From Lysinibacillus pinottii (lineage in GTDB: Bacteria > Bacillota > Bacilli > Bacillales_A > Planococcaceae): a stretch of DNA of 64,000 nt. The notes below the pieces were generated by a model, which saw nothing but the letters and a program-made list of their open reading frames with translations, made no database searches and was not told where the DNA came from. The stretch lies in NCBI RefSeq assembly GCF_024753545.1, contig NZ_JANTOO010000005.1, positions 186,001 to 250,000 of the forward strand, written 5' to 3'. Position numbers and translations under genes: made by a program. Below are positions 1 through 7,604 of the stretch, in pieces. Each line of letters opens with the position of its first letter. The stretch's first letter is position 1.

Positions 1-77
1 TAAGTGTCATTATTAATTTTGTGGGTGGGGTATACTTCATCTACTTATTATTAAGAGAAAGTAGGTCAGCAGGATGA
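1..77 (+). CDS. FecCD-type siderophore ABC transporter permease, 3' end only
   Basis: The first 77 bases read in frame from position 3 as the last 24 residues of a membrane permease. They contain GGVYFIYLLLR, close to the G-x-P-x-F-I-Y-L-L-L-R end typical of FecCD/BtuC permeases. The stop codon TGA at 75-77 overlaps the ATG of the ATPase gene at 74 (ATGA), so the two are translationally coupled. The gene starts before the window, so its substrate cannot be judged from this piece. The downstream ATPase and lipoprotein suggest a catecholate/petrobactin-like siderophore importer resembling B. subtilis YclNOPQ (inference). Confidence 0.75.
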   Translation, partial: SVIINFVGGVYFIYLLLRESRSAG

Positions 78-835
78 TACAAGTGAAAGAAATTACGAAG
101 TTTTTCGGAAAAAAACCTGTCGTTCAAGATGTAAGTGTCGATATTGTTTCAGGGAAAATTACGTCTTTTATTGGACCAAATGGTGCAGGGAAGTCCACGC
201 TACTTTCAATGGTAAGCCGTTTACTGAATGCAGATACTGGAGAAGTTCTACTCGATAAAGCAGATGTAAGGCGCTGGAAATCGGATGATTTTGCCAAGCG
301 AGTATCCATATTAAAACAGTCTAACTTTATGAATGTCCGCTTAACGATTCGTGAGCTTGTATCCTTTGGACGTTTCCCTTATTCAAAAGGAAATTTAAAA
401 CCAGAAGATGAAGAAAAAGTGGATGAAGCTATTCAATATATGAATTTAGAAGATATTCAACATAATTACTTAGATGAATTATCAGGTGGTCAACGTCAGC
501 GTGCTTTTATCGCAATGGTTATTGCTCAGGATACAGAATATATCCTATTGGACGAGCCATTGAATAATCTAGATATGAAACATTCTGTTCAGATTATGAA
601 GATTTTGCGTAAGCTAGTGGATGAGTTAGGGAAAACAGTTGTAATTGTACTACATGACATTAATTTTGCTTCCGTTTACTCAGATAATATTGTTGCATTA
701 AAAGATGGTCGTGTTGTGAAAAATGGTTCTACCAACGATATCATTAACTCAGACGCACTCAAGGAAATCTATGATATGGATATTCCTGTTCAAGAGCAGG
801 ATGGCTGCAGAATTTGTGTTTATTTTAATTCTTAG
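74..835 (+). CDS. yclP: Siderophore ABC transporter ATP-binding protein (YclP/FecE-like)
   Basis: A 253-residue cytoplasmic ATPase that would power siderophore-iron import. Walker A (GPNGAGKST) is at about residues 34-42, the LSGGQ signature at 136-140, Walker B (ILLDE) at 157-161 and the switch histidine at about 194. Length and sequence match the FecE/FepC family, and my recollection of B. subtilis YclP (petrobactin uptake) is a close match along the whole length. The ATG overlaps the stop of the upstream permease, and the binding-protein gene follows after 64 bases, so this is one import operon. Fur control is likely from the family, but any Fur box would lie upstream of the window. Confidence 0.9.
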   Translation: MIQVKEITKFFGKKPVVQDVSVDIVSGKITSFIGPNGAGKSTLLSMVSRLLNADTGEVLLDKADVRRWKSDDFAKRVSILKQSNFMNVRLTIRELVSFGRFPYSKGNLKPEDEEKVDEAIQYMNLEDIQHNYLDELSGGQRQRAFIAMVIAQDTEYILLDEPLNNLDMKHSVQIMKILRKLVDELGKTVVIVLHDINFASVYSDNIVALKDGRVVKNGSTNDIINSDALKEIYDMDIPVQEQDGCRICVYFNS

Positions 836-846
836 AAATAGTAGCA

Positions 847-861
847 GATGGTTTAACCATC
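847..861 (+). other. Intercistronic hairpin between importer ATPase and binding-protein genes
   Basis: GATGGTTTAACCATC forms a perfect 7-bp stem with a one-base loop and has no T-tract. It lies between the ATPase stop and the Shine-Dalgarno of the lipoprotein gene. Such hairpins often stabilise the downstream part of an importer mRNA so that the binding protein is made in excess. That role is inferred; only the inverted repeat is seen. Confidence 0.35.
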
Positions 862-899
862 CATTAACTATAAAATAAATTTAAAGGAGAAATTTCAAA

Positions 900-1919
900 A
901 TGAAAAAATGGAAATTACTAACAATATTAATGGCGATGATGCTATTAGTTTTAGCTGCTTGCGGTTCAAAAGACGAAGCAAAAGAAGGAGATAAAGGTAC
1001 GTCAACTGACAAACCAGCAGAAGAAAAAAACGAGGCATCTGCAGCATACCCAATAACAATTCCAGGTAGCACAATTGAAGGTCGCGATGGTAAGACTACA
1101 TTTGAAGAAGTAAAGCTTGATAAGATCCCAGAAAAGGTTGTTGTTTTTGATAATGGTTTCCTAGATACTTTAGATGCATTAGGGGTTAATCCTACTGCAG
1201 TAGTACAAGATTCATTACCATCTTACTTAAGCAAATATAAAGATAGCACTTATGTAAATGCTGGTACTTTATTTGAGCCTGATTATGAAAAATTATCTGA
1301 AATCAACCCAGATATTATTTTCATCTCTGGTCGTGCGTCAGCAGCTTATGCTGAGTTATCTAAAATTGCTCCAACAGTTTACATTGGAGTAGATAATAAA
1401 AACTTCCTAGAGTCATTCAAAGCTAATACAGAATTAGCTGGTAAAATTTTCGGTAAAGAAAAAGAAGCGGCAGATGCAATCGCTGCATATGAAGCTAAAG
1501 TTGAAGAAGTAAAAGGCAAAGCAACAGCATCAGAAGAGAAAGCTTTGATCGTATTAGGTAGTGAAGGCGCATTATCAGCGTATGGTTCAGGTTCACGTTT
1601 TGGTGTTATCCACGATGTATTTGGTGTGAAAGCTGCTGATGAGAATGTTAAAGTTGGAACACATGGTGATAATGTAAGTTTTGAATATGTACGTGATACA
1701 AATCCTGATATTCTATTTGTAGTTGACCGTGACGCAGTTGTAAACGAAAACGGCGAGTCTGGTACTAAAGGCGCGATTGAAAACGAAATCGTAAGTGCAA
1801 CGAATGCTGTGAAGAACGGTAAAGTGTTCTACTTAGACCCAGAAGTTTGGTATCTTTCAGGTGGCGGTTTACAATCTGAAACACTAAAAGTTGAAGATGT
1901 ATTAAAGGCGTTTAACTAA
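900..1919 (+). CDS. yclQ: Siderophore-binding lipoprotein (YclQ-like)
   Basis: A 339-residue extracytoplasmic solute-binding protein for ferric siderophore. The signal peptide ends in the lipobox LAAC, with the lipidated Cys at residue 21. A charged Lys/Glu/Asp-rich linker (about 24-48) follows, then a periplasmic-binding-protein fold of the FhuD/FepB (TroA-like helical backbone) type. Segments such as PEKVVVFDNG and NPDIIFISGR are typical of the family. The start has a good AAAGGAG ribosome site. Position after the ATPase gene completes a permease-ATPase-receptor set. Overall similarity to B. subtilis YclQ suggests petrobactin-like ligands, but specificity is not proven by sequence alone. 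Confidence 0.88.
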   Translation: MKKWKLLTILMAMMLLVLAACGSKDEAKEGDKGTSTDKPAEEKNEASAAYPITIPGSTIEGRDGKTTFEEVKLDKIPEKVVVFDNGFLDTLDALGVNPTAVVQDSLPSYLSKYKDSTYVNAGTLFEPDYEKLSEINPDIIFISGRASAAYAELSKIAPTVYIGVDNKNFLESFKANTELAGKIFGKEKEAADAIAAYEAKVEEVKGKATASEEKALIVLGSEGALSAYGSGSRFGVIHDVFGVKAADENVKVGTHGDNVSFEYVRDTNPDILFVVDRDAVVNENGESGTKGAIENEIVSATNAVKNGKVFYLDPEVWYLSGGGLQSETLKVEDVLKAFN

Positions 1920-1920
1920 T

Positions 1921-2235
1921 ATGTTTGTACAAATTAAACGTATCGTTGTGACGGAAGGGAATTCGGATAAAGTGGTGGAACGTTTTGGCGCAAAGCCAAA
2001 CAGTCCATCATTACTTGAACAACAACCTGGTTTCATTGATAAGCAGGTGCTGGTCAAGAAAGTTCGCCGTGGTGATGAGGAAGTGCTAGTGATGGTTCGT
2101 TGGGAATCAGAAGAAGCATGGAAAAATTGGGAGAAGAGCCCTGAGCATATTGCCGGTCATAAGGCAAGTGCAGGTAAGCCAAAGCCTGAGCATATCGTTG
2201 AAAGCGGACAAGAAGTTTATTATGTAAAAGGTTAA
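1921..2235 (+). CDS. hmoA: Haem-degrading monooxygenase, HmoA-like (ABM domain)
   Basis: A 104-residue protein of the antibiotic-biosynthesis-monooxygenase/IsdG fold. It keeps the HmoA-type block VMVRWESEEAWKNWE followed by HIAGHK. HmoA/HmoB of Bacillus open haem to release iron in the cytoplasm. The ATG lies one base after the stop of the siderophore-receptor gene, with only a weak AAAGG upstream, so translation is probably coupled to the importer. A terminator follows directly, so this is the last gene of the iron operon. The context pairs siderophore uptake with haem-iron release. The exact product was not shown for this protein. Confidence 0.82.
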   Translation: MFVQIKRIVVTEGNSDKVVERFGAKPNSPSLLEQQPGFIDKQVLVKKVRRGDEEVLVMVRWESEEAWKNWEKSPEHIAGHKASAGKPKPEHIVESGQEVYYVKG

Positions 2236-2243
2236 TAGCCTAG

Positions 2244-2273
2244 AGGTGTCTCAAGCGATTGAGGCACCTTTTT
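2244..2273 (+). terminator. Rho-independent terminator of the iron operon
   Basis: An 11-bp stem (AGGTGTCTCAA pairing with TTGAGGCACCT, one G-U) with a 4-base loop is followed by a T-run. It begins 9 bases after the hmoA stop. Confidence 0.85.
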
Positions 2274-2339
2274 GTTGTATATAAAAGCAGATAACGATGG
2301 AATCAGAGAAGGGACACCAATGCTATCTGCTTATTTATA

Positions 2340-2879
2340 TCAATGGGTAATCGGTGTTTTTATGGAACTACAAAATGTAGCATCCATATTAAAGGAAATA
2401 GTGCTTTCATTAATGGACAATCCCGAGATATTTATATTTTCATCTAATTTATGAGTAATAGATGAGTCTGTCACTGCTGCTAGCCCTCTAGCATTAATAA
2501 TCGTGTAATTCGCTGTCATGTAAGTGGTAGGTGATTCTATATTTAATCCAAAGGTTAATGGATTGACGGATGGCATACTAAATAAATTGTCATTCGGTAC
2601 TTTTATAATGCCATATTGCTGAATATAGTAATCTCTTTTTTGCTGAAAAGAATCTTCAAATCCAGGAACATCACTAATTAAGTTTGAGAAGGTTGAAAGC
2701 TTTTTATAGACCGTTAAAGTTTCTTGATAAGCTTTTAATTCAGATTGAGTAATAATCCTTTCAATTCGTAGTTGCTCCTCTGTAGGCTTTTTAATTATAA
2801 TCTCTTCAGCTGAGACAGAGATATTACATGAAAAAGTAGCCGTAAGTATGAAAACAGTTTCGTTAAATCCATTTTTCAT
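2340..2879 (-). CDS. Orphan secreted protein, 179 residues, next to comQ
   Basis: I do not recognise this protein. It begins with a short basic start and a hydrophobic stretch (residues 8-22) ending in SVSAEE, consistent with a signal peptide cleaved near residue 24. The mature part has a Lys/Glu/Gln-rich helical segment (about 25-85) followed by a Ser/Thr/Asn-rich, probably beta-rich tail. A GGGAG ribosome site lies about 11 bases before the ATG. It is transcribed away from comQ, and its promoter region holds the upstream CGCCA/TGGCG array. A role as a quorum-regulated exported protein is therefore possible (inference). Codon use is AT-rich like its neighbours. The short C-terminus could reflect truncation, but no frame-shifted continuation is evident. 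Confidence 0.6.
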   Translation of the reverse strand: MKNGFNETVFILTATFSCNISVSAEEIIIKKPTEEQLRIERIITQSELKAYQETLTVYKKLSTFSNLISDVPGFEDSFQQKRDYYIQQYGIIKVPNDNLFSMPSVNPLTFGLNIESPTTYMTANYTIINARGLAAVTDSSITHKLDENINISGLSINESTISFNMDATFCSSIKTPITH

Positions 2880-3219
2880 TTTTAAAACACTCCCAGTACA
2901 TAAAAATTCATGTTCATCAATCTATCAGGACAATGAGAAAATCAAATGTTATTACTATAAGCGTAACATCTGTCATAACGCCATTTCAATGGTGAGTTTA
3001 CGCCAATTTTATGGCGGTACATCGTTCTCTACCGCCATTTTATCCTTATCAATTAGGTAAAAAAATGGCGTGGTTTAAGTAATTAACGCCACTTTTTGGC
3101 GCTCTTCAACTTTATATAGTGATTTATGGAATTATATGTATATATTATTGGTGCTGCTAGTATTAATTCCCACTAATCTATATAATATCTATTAATATAT
3201 CGGAGAGGAGAGAGGACTA
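2880..3219. promoter_or_regulatory. Divergent promoter region with phased CGCCA/TGGCG half-sites
   Basis: This 340-base gap lies between the secreted orphan and comQ. CGCCA half-sites start at 2979, 3001, 3033 and 3087. TGGCG half-sites start at 3012, 3066 and 3097, with a TGGTG variant at 2990. The steps between starts are 11, 11, 11, 21, 33, 21 and 10 bases, which are all close to multiples of one DNA turn. A TATAAT at 3181-3186 with a poor -35 (TAGTAT at 3158) fits an activator-dependent comQ promoter. Candidate binding sites for the ComA-like regulator are inferred; the repeats and spacing are seen directly. Confidence 0.6.
3011..3038. repeat. Perfect 8-bp inverted repeat inside the comQ upstream array
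   Basis: ATGGCGGT (3011-3018) and ACCGCCAT (3031-3038) are perfect inverted arms 12 bases apart, followed by TTTTA. It could act as a DNA operator pair or as an RNA hairpin. It does not end any gene on the plus strand, so the operator reading is preferred. Confidence 0.5.
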
Positions 3220-4122
3220 TTGAACGGGTTGGATGAGTGTATTAATAAATCATTGGACATTCTCATTGAAAGTGAAACATTTCTTAGTCATGAGCTAAAA
3301 CATTTGTTTAAAAGCTTTAAAGAAGAAAAAATAGATGCAGGTTTTTCTTTTGGTAAATTATGCTGTTTGCATTTTGAGGCGTTTTCAAATAGTAGAAATA
3401 ACGACATATACAAAATTGCTGCAGCAGTTGAACTCTTAATATTGTCATTTGATATTATCGATGATCTTCAAGATAAGGATTCAGATAATAGTTGGAGCAG
3501 GACACCAGAGCTTTCTTTAAATGTTGCTCTAGCTATGCTGATTATGGCTTCAAAAACAATTGATGAAACGTCTTTTGAGCATAAAAGAGCTGCTATAAAA
3601 ATACTTGAAGAATGCGCATTAAAAAGTATAAGTGGTCAACAATTAGACTTATTAAATAATTGCCGCGATGAAGATTCTTATGTACAAATGATTACGCTTA
3701 AATCAGGTTCCTTAACAGCGATGAGTTGCTTAATTGGAGAGGTTCTTGCCAAAGGGGAAGTATCCCAAGAAGTAGAGGCTTATGGAAAGTACATAGGCAT
3801 TATTCAGCAAATTAAAAACGATATCCAAAGTTTGAAAGCATGGGGACCGAAAAATGACCTACTAAACAAAAGATTCTCCCTGCCGATTATTTATCTTTTA
3901 TCCCAGAAAAATGATGTTTCAAAATCTGTAGCTGACTATTATAATGATGATATAGTTACAATTTTGGATCATAAAGAAGCAGAAAATGAGTTAACAAATG
4001 GCGGGGCAATACGCTATGCACTTACTGTGAAAAATGTCTATAAATTGAAGGCAATAAGTTATCTTGAAAATGTAGAATTAAATGATTTAGCTAAAGACTA
4101 CCTACAAAAATTAATAAAATGA
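3220..4122 (+). CDS. comQ: ComQ-like isoprenyl transferase that modifies the ComX pheromone
   Basis: A 300-residue polyprenyl-synthase-fold protein. It keeps the first aspartate-rich motif DDLQD at residues 81-85. The second motif region reads NDIQS rather than a full DDxxD, as is usual in ComQ. ComQ prenylates a tryptophan of ComX, and is needed for its cleavage and export. The start is TTG, preceded by GGAGAGGAG at a spacing of 9, which fixes the start. It is the first gene of a four-gene comQ-comX-comP-comA order, and its stop at 4120-4122 is 14 bases before the comX ATG. The gene set as a whole, more than ComQ alone, makes the call firm. Confidence 0.88.
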   Translation: MNGLDECINKSLDILIESETFLSHELKHLFKSFKEEKIDAGFSFGKLCCLHFEAFSNSRNNDIYKIAAAVELLILSFDIIDDLQDKDSDNSWSRTPELSLNVALAMLIMASKTIDETSFEHKRAAIKILEECALKSISGQQLDLLNNCRDEDSYVQMITLKSGSLTAMSCLIGEVLAKGEVSQEVEAYGKYIGIIQQIKNDIQSLKAWGPKNDLLNKRFSLPIIYLLSQKNDVSKSVADYYNDDIVTILDHKEAENELTNGGAIRYALTVKNVYKLKAISYLENVELNDLAKDYLQKLIK

Positions 4123-4136
4123 TGAGGAGCGATAGG

Positions 4137-4301
4137 ATGATTAATGTAATTCAGTACTTAGAACAAAACCCAAGCCTAGTTGCATTATTAAAAGAACAGA
4201 GAGCCTCATTAATTGGAATTTCATCTATAGAACAAGTAGCAATTTTAGAAGCTTTTATTGATGAAATGCAAATGCCTATAGAAAGTGATATTTGGAACTA
4301 A
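4137..4301 (+). CDS. comX: ComX pheromone precursor
   Basis: A 54-residue prepeptide with the ComX layout: an N-terminal INVIQYLEQNP helix, a central ASLIGI block that matches the conserved LIGF/LIGI of Bacillus ComX, and a short C-terminus ending SDIWN. The single Trp is the next-to-last residue and is the expected site of prenylation by ComQ. I chose ATG 4137 because GAGGAG at 4124-4129 is 7 bases upstream; an in-frame ATG at 4119 would overlap the comQ stop. The mature pheromone is probably the last 5-10 residues (inference). The sequence is unlike B. subtilis strains, as expected for a specific pherotype. Confidence 0.85.
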   Translation: MINVIQYLEQNPSLVALLKEQRASLIGISSIEQVAILEAFIDEMQMPIESDIWN

Positions 4302-6595
4302 ATACGTTGCGTTCAAATTTTTTTTGGCCCGCTATAGTCCTTTATTTAGCGTTAGGTTTATATTTAAATTTTGTGAATTATAGCGCGCCATATATTCAAA
4401 TTGGGGTAGAAGAAAAAGATGGTAAATGGCTAGTATCTCAACTATATTATAAAGATTGGGCTAAGGGGCAGAATATAACCATTGGTGATGCAGTTTTAAA
4501 CGTAGATAATGGCCCGATTGCCGAGCTAAATCAATTGAAATATAAATCAAAAATATTATCTGCCAATGATCTTACAATTATGAAGCCAGATGGAAAAATA
4601 ATAAATATACATATTAAACATTTAGATATTCCTCAGCAGTTCTTTTATGTATTAATTGTTCCGGCTTGCTATTATTTATTAACGTTATTTGTTGCTTTTT
4701 ATTTATATTACAAACAAAGAAATACTAGGTTAACAGATTTACTAATTCTTTTTATATTAACTGTTTCGCTAGCTTATGTAAGTAGTGGAGTCTCCGGTAG
4801 GCTGGATGGGATAGGAATTATTGTAAATCGTACTACTATGTTATTATGTTTAGTGATTTTATTACATTTTTTAAGAAATTATTTTTCATTTATGAAAACA
4901 ACATGGATGTTTACGAATAATATCCGGTTCTTTTATTTAATGCCTTTCATTGGTTTTGTATTGGCTTGTATTGGAACTGCTTTCCCTGCTTCAAATGATG
5001 GACTTTCAAATATTGTATTATTGTTATTTCTTATTCTGCTTATAATTATCTTAGGTATTTTATTAGTAAGCTATTTCAAATATAACTCACCTCAGTTGAA
5101 GATTTTATTGAGTAGTATAATGATTCCATTTTTACCATTTCTATTTTTGTATGTACTTCCAAAAATCCTTTTTCATACGTATATCCTTTCATCTGAGATT
5201 AGCTCCTTATTTTTATTACTGATACCTTTTAGCTTTATCTTTACACAATTAGCAGAACGACTATTTGACATCGAGTACCATATTACTAGATTGCGCTACT
5301 ATATTATTTTTTCTTTAATATTTACCCTATGGTTCACAGTTGGATTGTACTTCATTGCGGGTCAATATTTAAAAATCAGTGTTATGTCAGGTGTGTCCTT
5401 CTTTACATTTTCTTCGTTAGTCATACTCTTTTATGTAAAAGAAAAAGTTGATTATCGTAAGCGGAAAATACTATTTTCAACAAAAGGTGATTATATTCAT
5501 CAGCTGTACACGGCTGTAGATAAAATTGGGAAAACCGTTAAAATTGATGAGCTTTTAGAGAAATTCGCTTATGAGGTTTCTGTTCATCTGGAGCTAGAGG
5601 ATGTTTTTGTCTTAACGTATAGCTATGGTACGAATGAATTCCTTACAAATAGTGGGGAAAGAATTTTGTTACAAGCTGACACAATGGATGATATTAGATT
5701 AGGAGAAATACGTAAGATTGATAAAATTTATTTAGCATTTCTCCATCAGGATGCACATTATAAAAGAGCTTTAGTGCTGGGACATAACAATACCATTCAT
5801 TTAAAAGACGAGGAGCTACTATGGCTCGAATTGCTCCTATTGTATGTAAATAATTTTATTGAAAATACAAAGATGGTGGAAGAACTATTAGATGAATTAA
5901 AGCATATGAAACAAGCTGACGACGGTCAATTGCCGTGGCTTAATAAGCTATTATGGTTGAGATTTGAAGAAGAAAAATATCAGTTAGCTCAAGAGTTACA
6001 CGACACTAATTTGCAGGAACAACTTCATATTGCCAGAGAGGTAGATGTCCTTGTTAACGCAAAGGATACATCAGACATGCAGGAGAAGCTTGCTCAAATT
6101 CATAAGCAAATGGTTGACTCTCTATATGAATTACGAGCATACTGTGAGAATTTAAAGCCTCCATTACTGGATACATTAGGTTTAAATGCGGCATTAGAAA
6201 AGTTAATTCGGAAGGTTCAAGAGAGAGCTAACTTTGTGTTAATCTATTCAATAGACCGTTTATATTTAGAAGATGAGCGTATGAATTTAATGATTTATCG
6301 ATTATTCCAAGAGCTATTGAATAATGCCTTAAAACATTCCTATGCAACAGCTGTTGAAATCCATCTAAAGGAAATGAATGATGGTTTTGAAATTATTTAT
6401 TATGACGATGGTGTAGGGTGTAATGTAGAGGATATTATCGTAGCAGAGTCAATGGGTATCCGAGGTATGCAGGAGCGAGTAAAAGCCTTTAATGGTTATT
6501 TTTATGTTGACTCACAACTAAACCAAGGGATGTCTATTAGAATAGCAGTTAAAGAAGGGAGTGAAACACATGATTACCATGCTCATAGTGGATGA
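4292..6595 (+). CDS. comP: ComP-like membrane sensor histidine kinase
   Basis: A 767-residue kinase, essentially the length of B. subtilis ComP. The first transmembrane helix (about 10-30) is followed by an extracytoplasmic PDZ-like loop (about 35-110). A set of further hydrophobic helices runs to about residue 385, and the cytoplasmic kinase follows. The H-box ELHDT (HisKA_3 class) puts the phosphorylated His at about 570. The ATPase domain includes an asparagine box (LLNNALKH) and the MGIRGMQER glycine motif. It would sense modified ComX and phosphorylate ComA. The apparent TTG start at 4292 lies within the comX Trp codon, giving a 10-base overlap with no strong ribosome site, so coupling is likely. 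TTG 4307 is an alternative. Confidence 0.88.
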   Translation: MELNTLRSNFFWPAIVLYLALGLYLNFVNYSAPYIQIGVEEKDGKWLVSQLYYKDWAKGQNITIGDAVLNVDNGPIAELNQLKYKSKILSANDLTIMKPDGKIINIHIKHLDIPQQFFYVLIVPACYYLLTLFVAFYLYYKQRNTRLTDLLILFILTVSLAYVSSGVSGRLDGIGIIVNRTTMLLCLVILLHFLRNYFSFMKTTWMFTNNIRFFYLMPFIGFVLACIGTAFPASNDGLSNIVLLLFLILLIIILGILLVSYFKYNSPQLKILLSSIMIPFLPFLFLYVLPKILFHTYILSSEISSLFLLLIPFSFIFTQLAERLFDIEYHITRLRYYIIFSLIFTLWFTVGLYFIAGQYLKISVMSGVSFFTFSSLVILFYVKEKVDYRKRKILFSTKGDYIHQLYTAVDKIGKTVKIDELLEKFAYEVSVHLELEDVFVLTYSYGTNEFLTNSGERILLQADTMDDIRLGEIRKIDKIYLAFLHQDAHYKRALVLGHNNTIHLKDEELLWLELLLLYVNNFIENTKMVEELLDELKHMKQADDGQLPWLNKLLWLRFEEEKYQLAQELHDTNLQEQLHIAREVDVLVNAKDTSDMQEKLAQIHKQMVDSLYELRAYCENLKPPLLDTLGLNAALEKLIRKVQERANFVLIYSIDRLYLEDERMNLMIYRLFQELLNNALKHSYATAVEIHLKEMNDGFEIIYYDDGVGCNVEDIIVAESMGIRGMQERVKAFNGYFYVDSQLNQGMSIRIAVKEGSETHDYHAHSG

Positions 6596-7190
6596 TCACC
6601 CTATAGTTTTAGAGGGAACTAAAAACTTATTTCAAGAAAATGAAGATATCATTATTGATACGGAAAGTGATGCCACTTGTGTCATTCAAAGAATAAAAAA
6701 TAAGCCATATGCTATTTACTTGATTGATATTAACATGCCGTTGGAAAATGGCATTAATTTAGCCCGTAATATTAAAGCCATTCAGTCGGATGCTTCCGTT
6801 ATCCTTTATACAGGAGACGATATAACAGATTATTATCCCCTAATTTTAGAGAGAAAAATAGAAGGTATTTTAGCAAAAACAGCCTCTAAGGAGCAGATCA
6901 TACGAACAGTTAGGGCGATTGCAAATGGTGAATTTGTTTTACCGAAAAATTTCTTAGATTTTCTCGATGATAAATTTAAACTTCAAAATGCTAAAGATAT
7001 TCATTTAAATGAAAAAGAAAAGAAAATTTTAAGACTTATTGCAGAAGGTCATACAAATAAAGCAATTGCGATTGAACTCAATATTCCTCAGCGAACTACT
7101 GAGAGATATTTAACACAGCTGTTTTCTTTGCTAAATGTAGATTCAAGAACAGAGGCTGTCAATCTTGCTGAAAGAATGAATTTACTCTAA
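6570..7190 (+). CDS. comA: ComA-like response regulator (NarL/LuxR family)
   Basis: A 206-residue regulator. The N-terminal receiver domain has the acidic pair at D8-D9 and the phospho-acceptor at D53 (LIDINMP). The C-terminal LuxR/GerE helix-turn-helix (about 140-200) includes EKKILRLIAEGHTNKAIA. It would be phosphorylated by the upstream kinase and activate transcription. ATG 6570 is preferred because AAAGAAGGGA lies 9 bases upstream; GTG 6561 sits directly on that site. The start is 26 bases inside comP, so the two are coupled. Regulators of this class bind inverted half-sites 10-11 bases apart, matching the CGCCA/TGGCG pairs on both sides of the locus. Confidence 0.88.
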   Translation: MITMLIVDDHPIVLEGTKNLFQENEDIIIDTESDATCVIQRIKNKPYAIYLIDINMPLENGINLARNIKAIQSDASVILYTGDDITDYYPLILERKIEGILAKTASKEQIIRTVRAIANGEFVLPKNFLDFLDDKFKLQNAKDIHLNEKEKKILRLIAEGHTNKAIAIELNIPQRTTERYLTQLFSLLNVDSRTEAVNLAERMNLL

Positions 7191-7316
7191 GGAATTTCCA
7201 TGTTATACTTTTGATGTATTTTCCTACAAAAGGTACTTTCTTACAAAAATTCTTCTCTTATAATACTGTGTAAAAAAATACCTTATTTATATGCTGAAGT
7301 TACTATAATCTTTTTA

Positions 7317-7347
7317 AAACACCGCCAAAAAAATGGCGGTGTTTTTT
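7317..7347 (+). terminator. comA terminator whose arms are also CGCCA/TGGCG half-sites
   Basis: A perfect 11-bp stem (AAACACCGCCA / TGGCGGTGTTT) with a 6-A loop runs into a T-tract ending at 7347. It is about 125 bases after the comA stop. The same arms supply the first two half-sites of the downstream array, so terminator and operator may be combined. Confidence 0.75.
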
Positions 7348-7480
7348 GAGAACCGCCAAATCACGCCATAATTTTGCATGAATCACGCCAAAAAATTGGC
7401 GTAAACCCGAAGTTGAAATATCGGTATAAGTACTGGTACGCTTAAATTACCGTGGTTAAGTAGATTTGCTATAGTGAGTA
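7321..7480 (+). promoter_or_regulatory. Second phased CGCCA/TGGCG array and candidate promoter
   Basis: CGCCA half-sites start at 7323, 7354, 7364 and 7386; TGGCG half-sites start at 7334 and 7397. Steps are 11, 20, 10, 22 and 11 bases, again multiples of a helical turn. A possible promoter follows: TTACCG at 7447-7452, a 17-base spacer and TATAGT at 7470-7475. The last half-site is 73 bases before this -10, against 84 bases at comQ. That is a difference of one helical turn, so both arrays would face RNA polymerase alike. Function as a ComA-dependent promoter for the gene at 7605 is inferred. The rest of the gap up to 7604 shows only a ribosome site. Confidence 0.5.
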
Positions 7481-7604
7481 GTAATACAAATGATTTTCTT
7501 CAACAAAAAGTAACCCTAACTATGTATGTAAACGGTAGATTATAGAATGGTAACTAGCAGTCAATATACTTCACCATAAAACTTTATAAAGGTAGGCGTG
7601 TATT

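Noticed and set aside
2272..2454. 60-codon plus-strand frame over the end of the orphan secreted gene
   Set aside because: No ribosome site, starts inside the hmoA terminator, and lies antisense to a frame with a signal peptide and a better start.
3011..3038. Inverted repeat with following Ts as a transcription terminator
   Set aside because: No plus-strand gene ends upstream of it, and it fits the phased operator series; kept as a repeat with the alternative noted.
2848..3060. 70-codon plus-strand frame through the comQ upstream region
   Set aside because: It crosses the phased half-site array, has no ribosome site and gives a low-complexity product.
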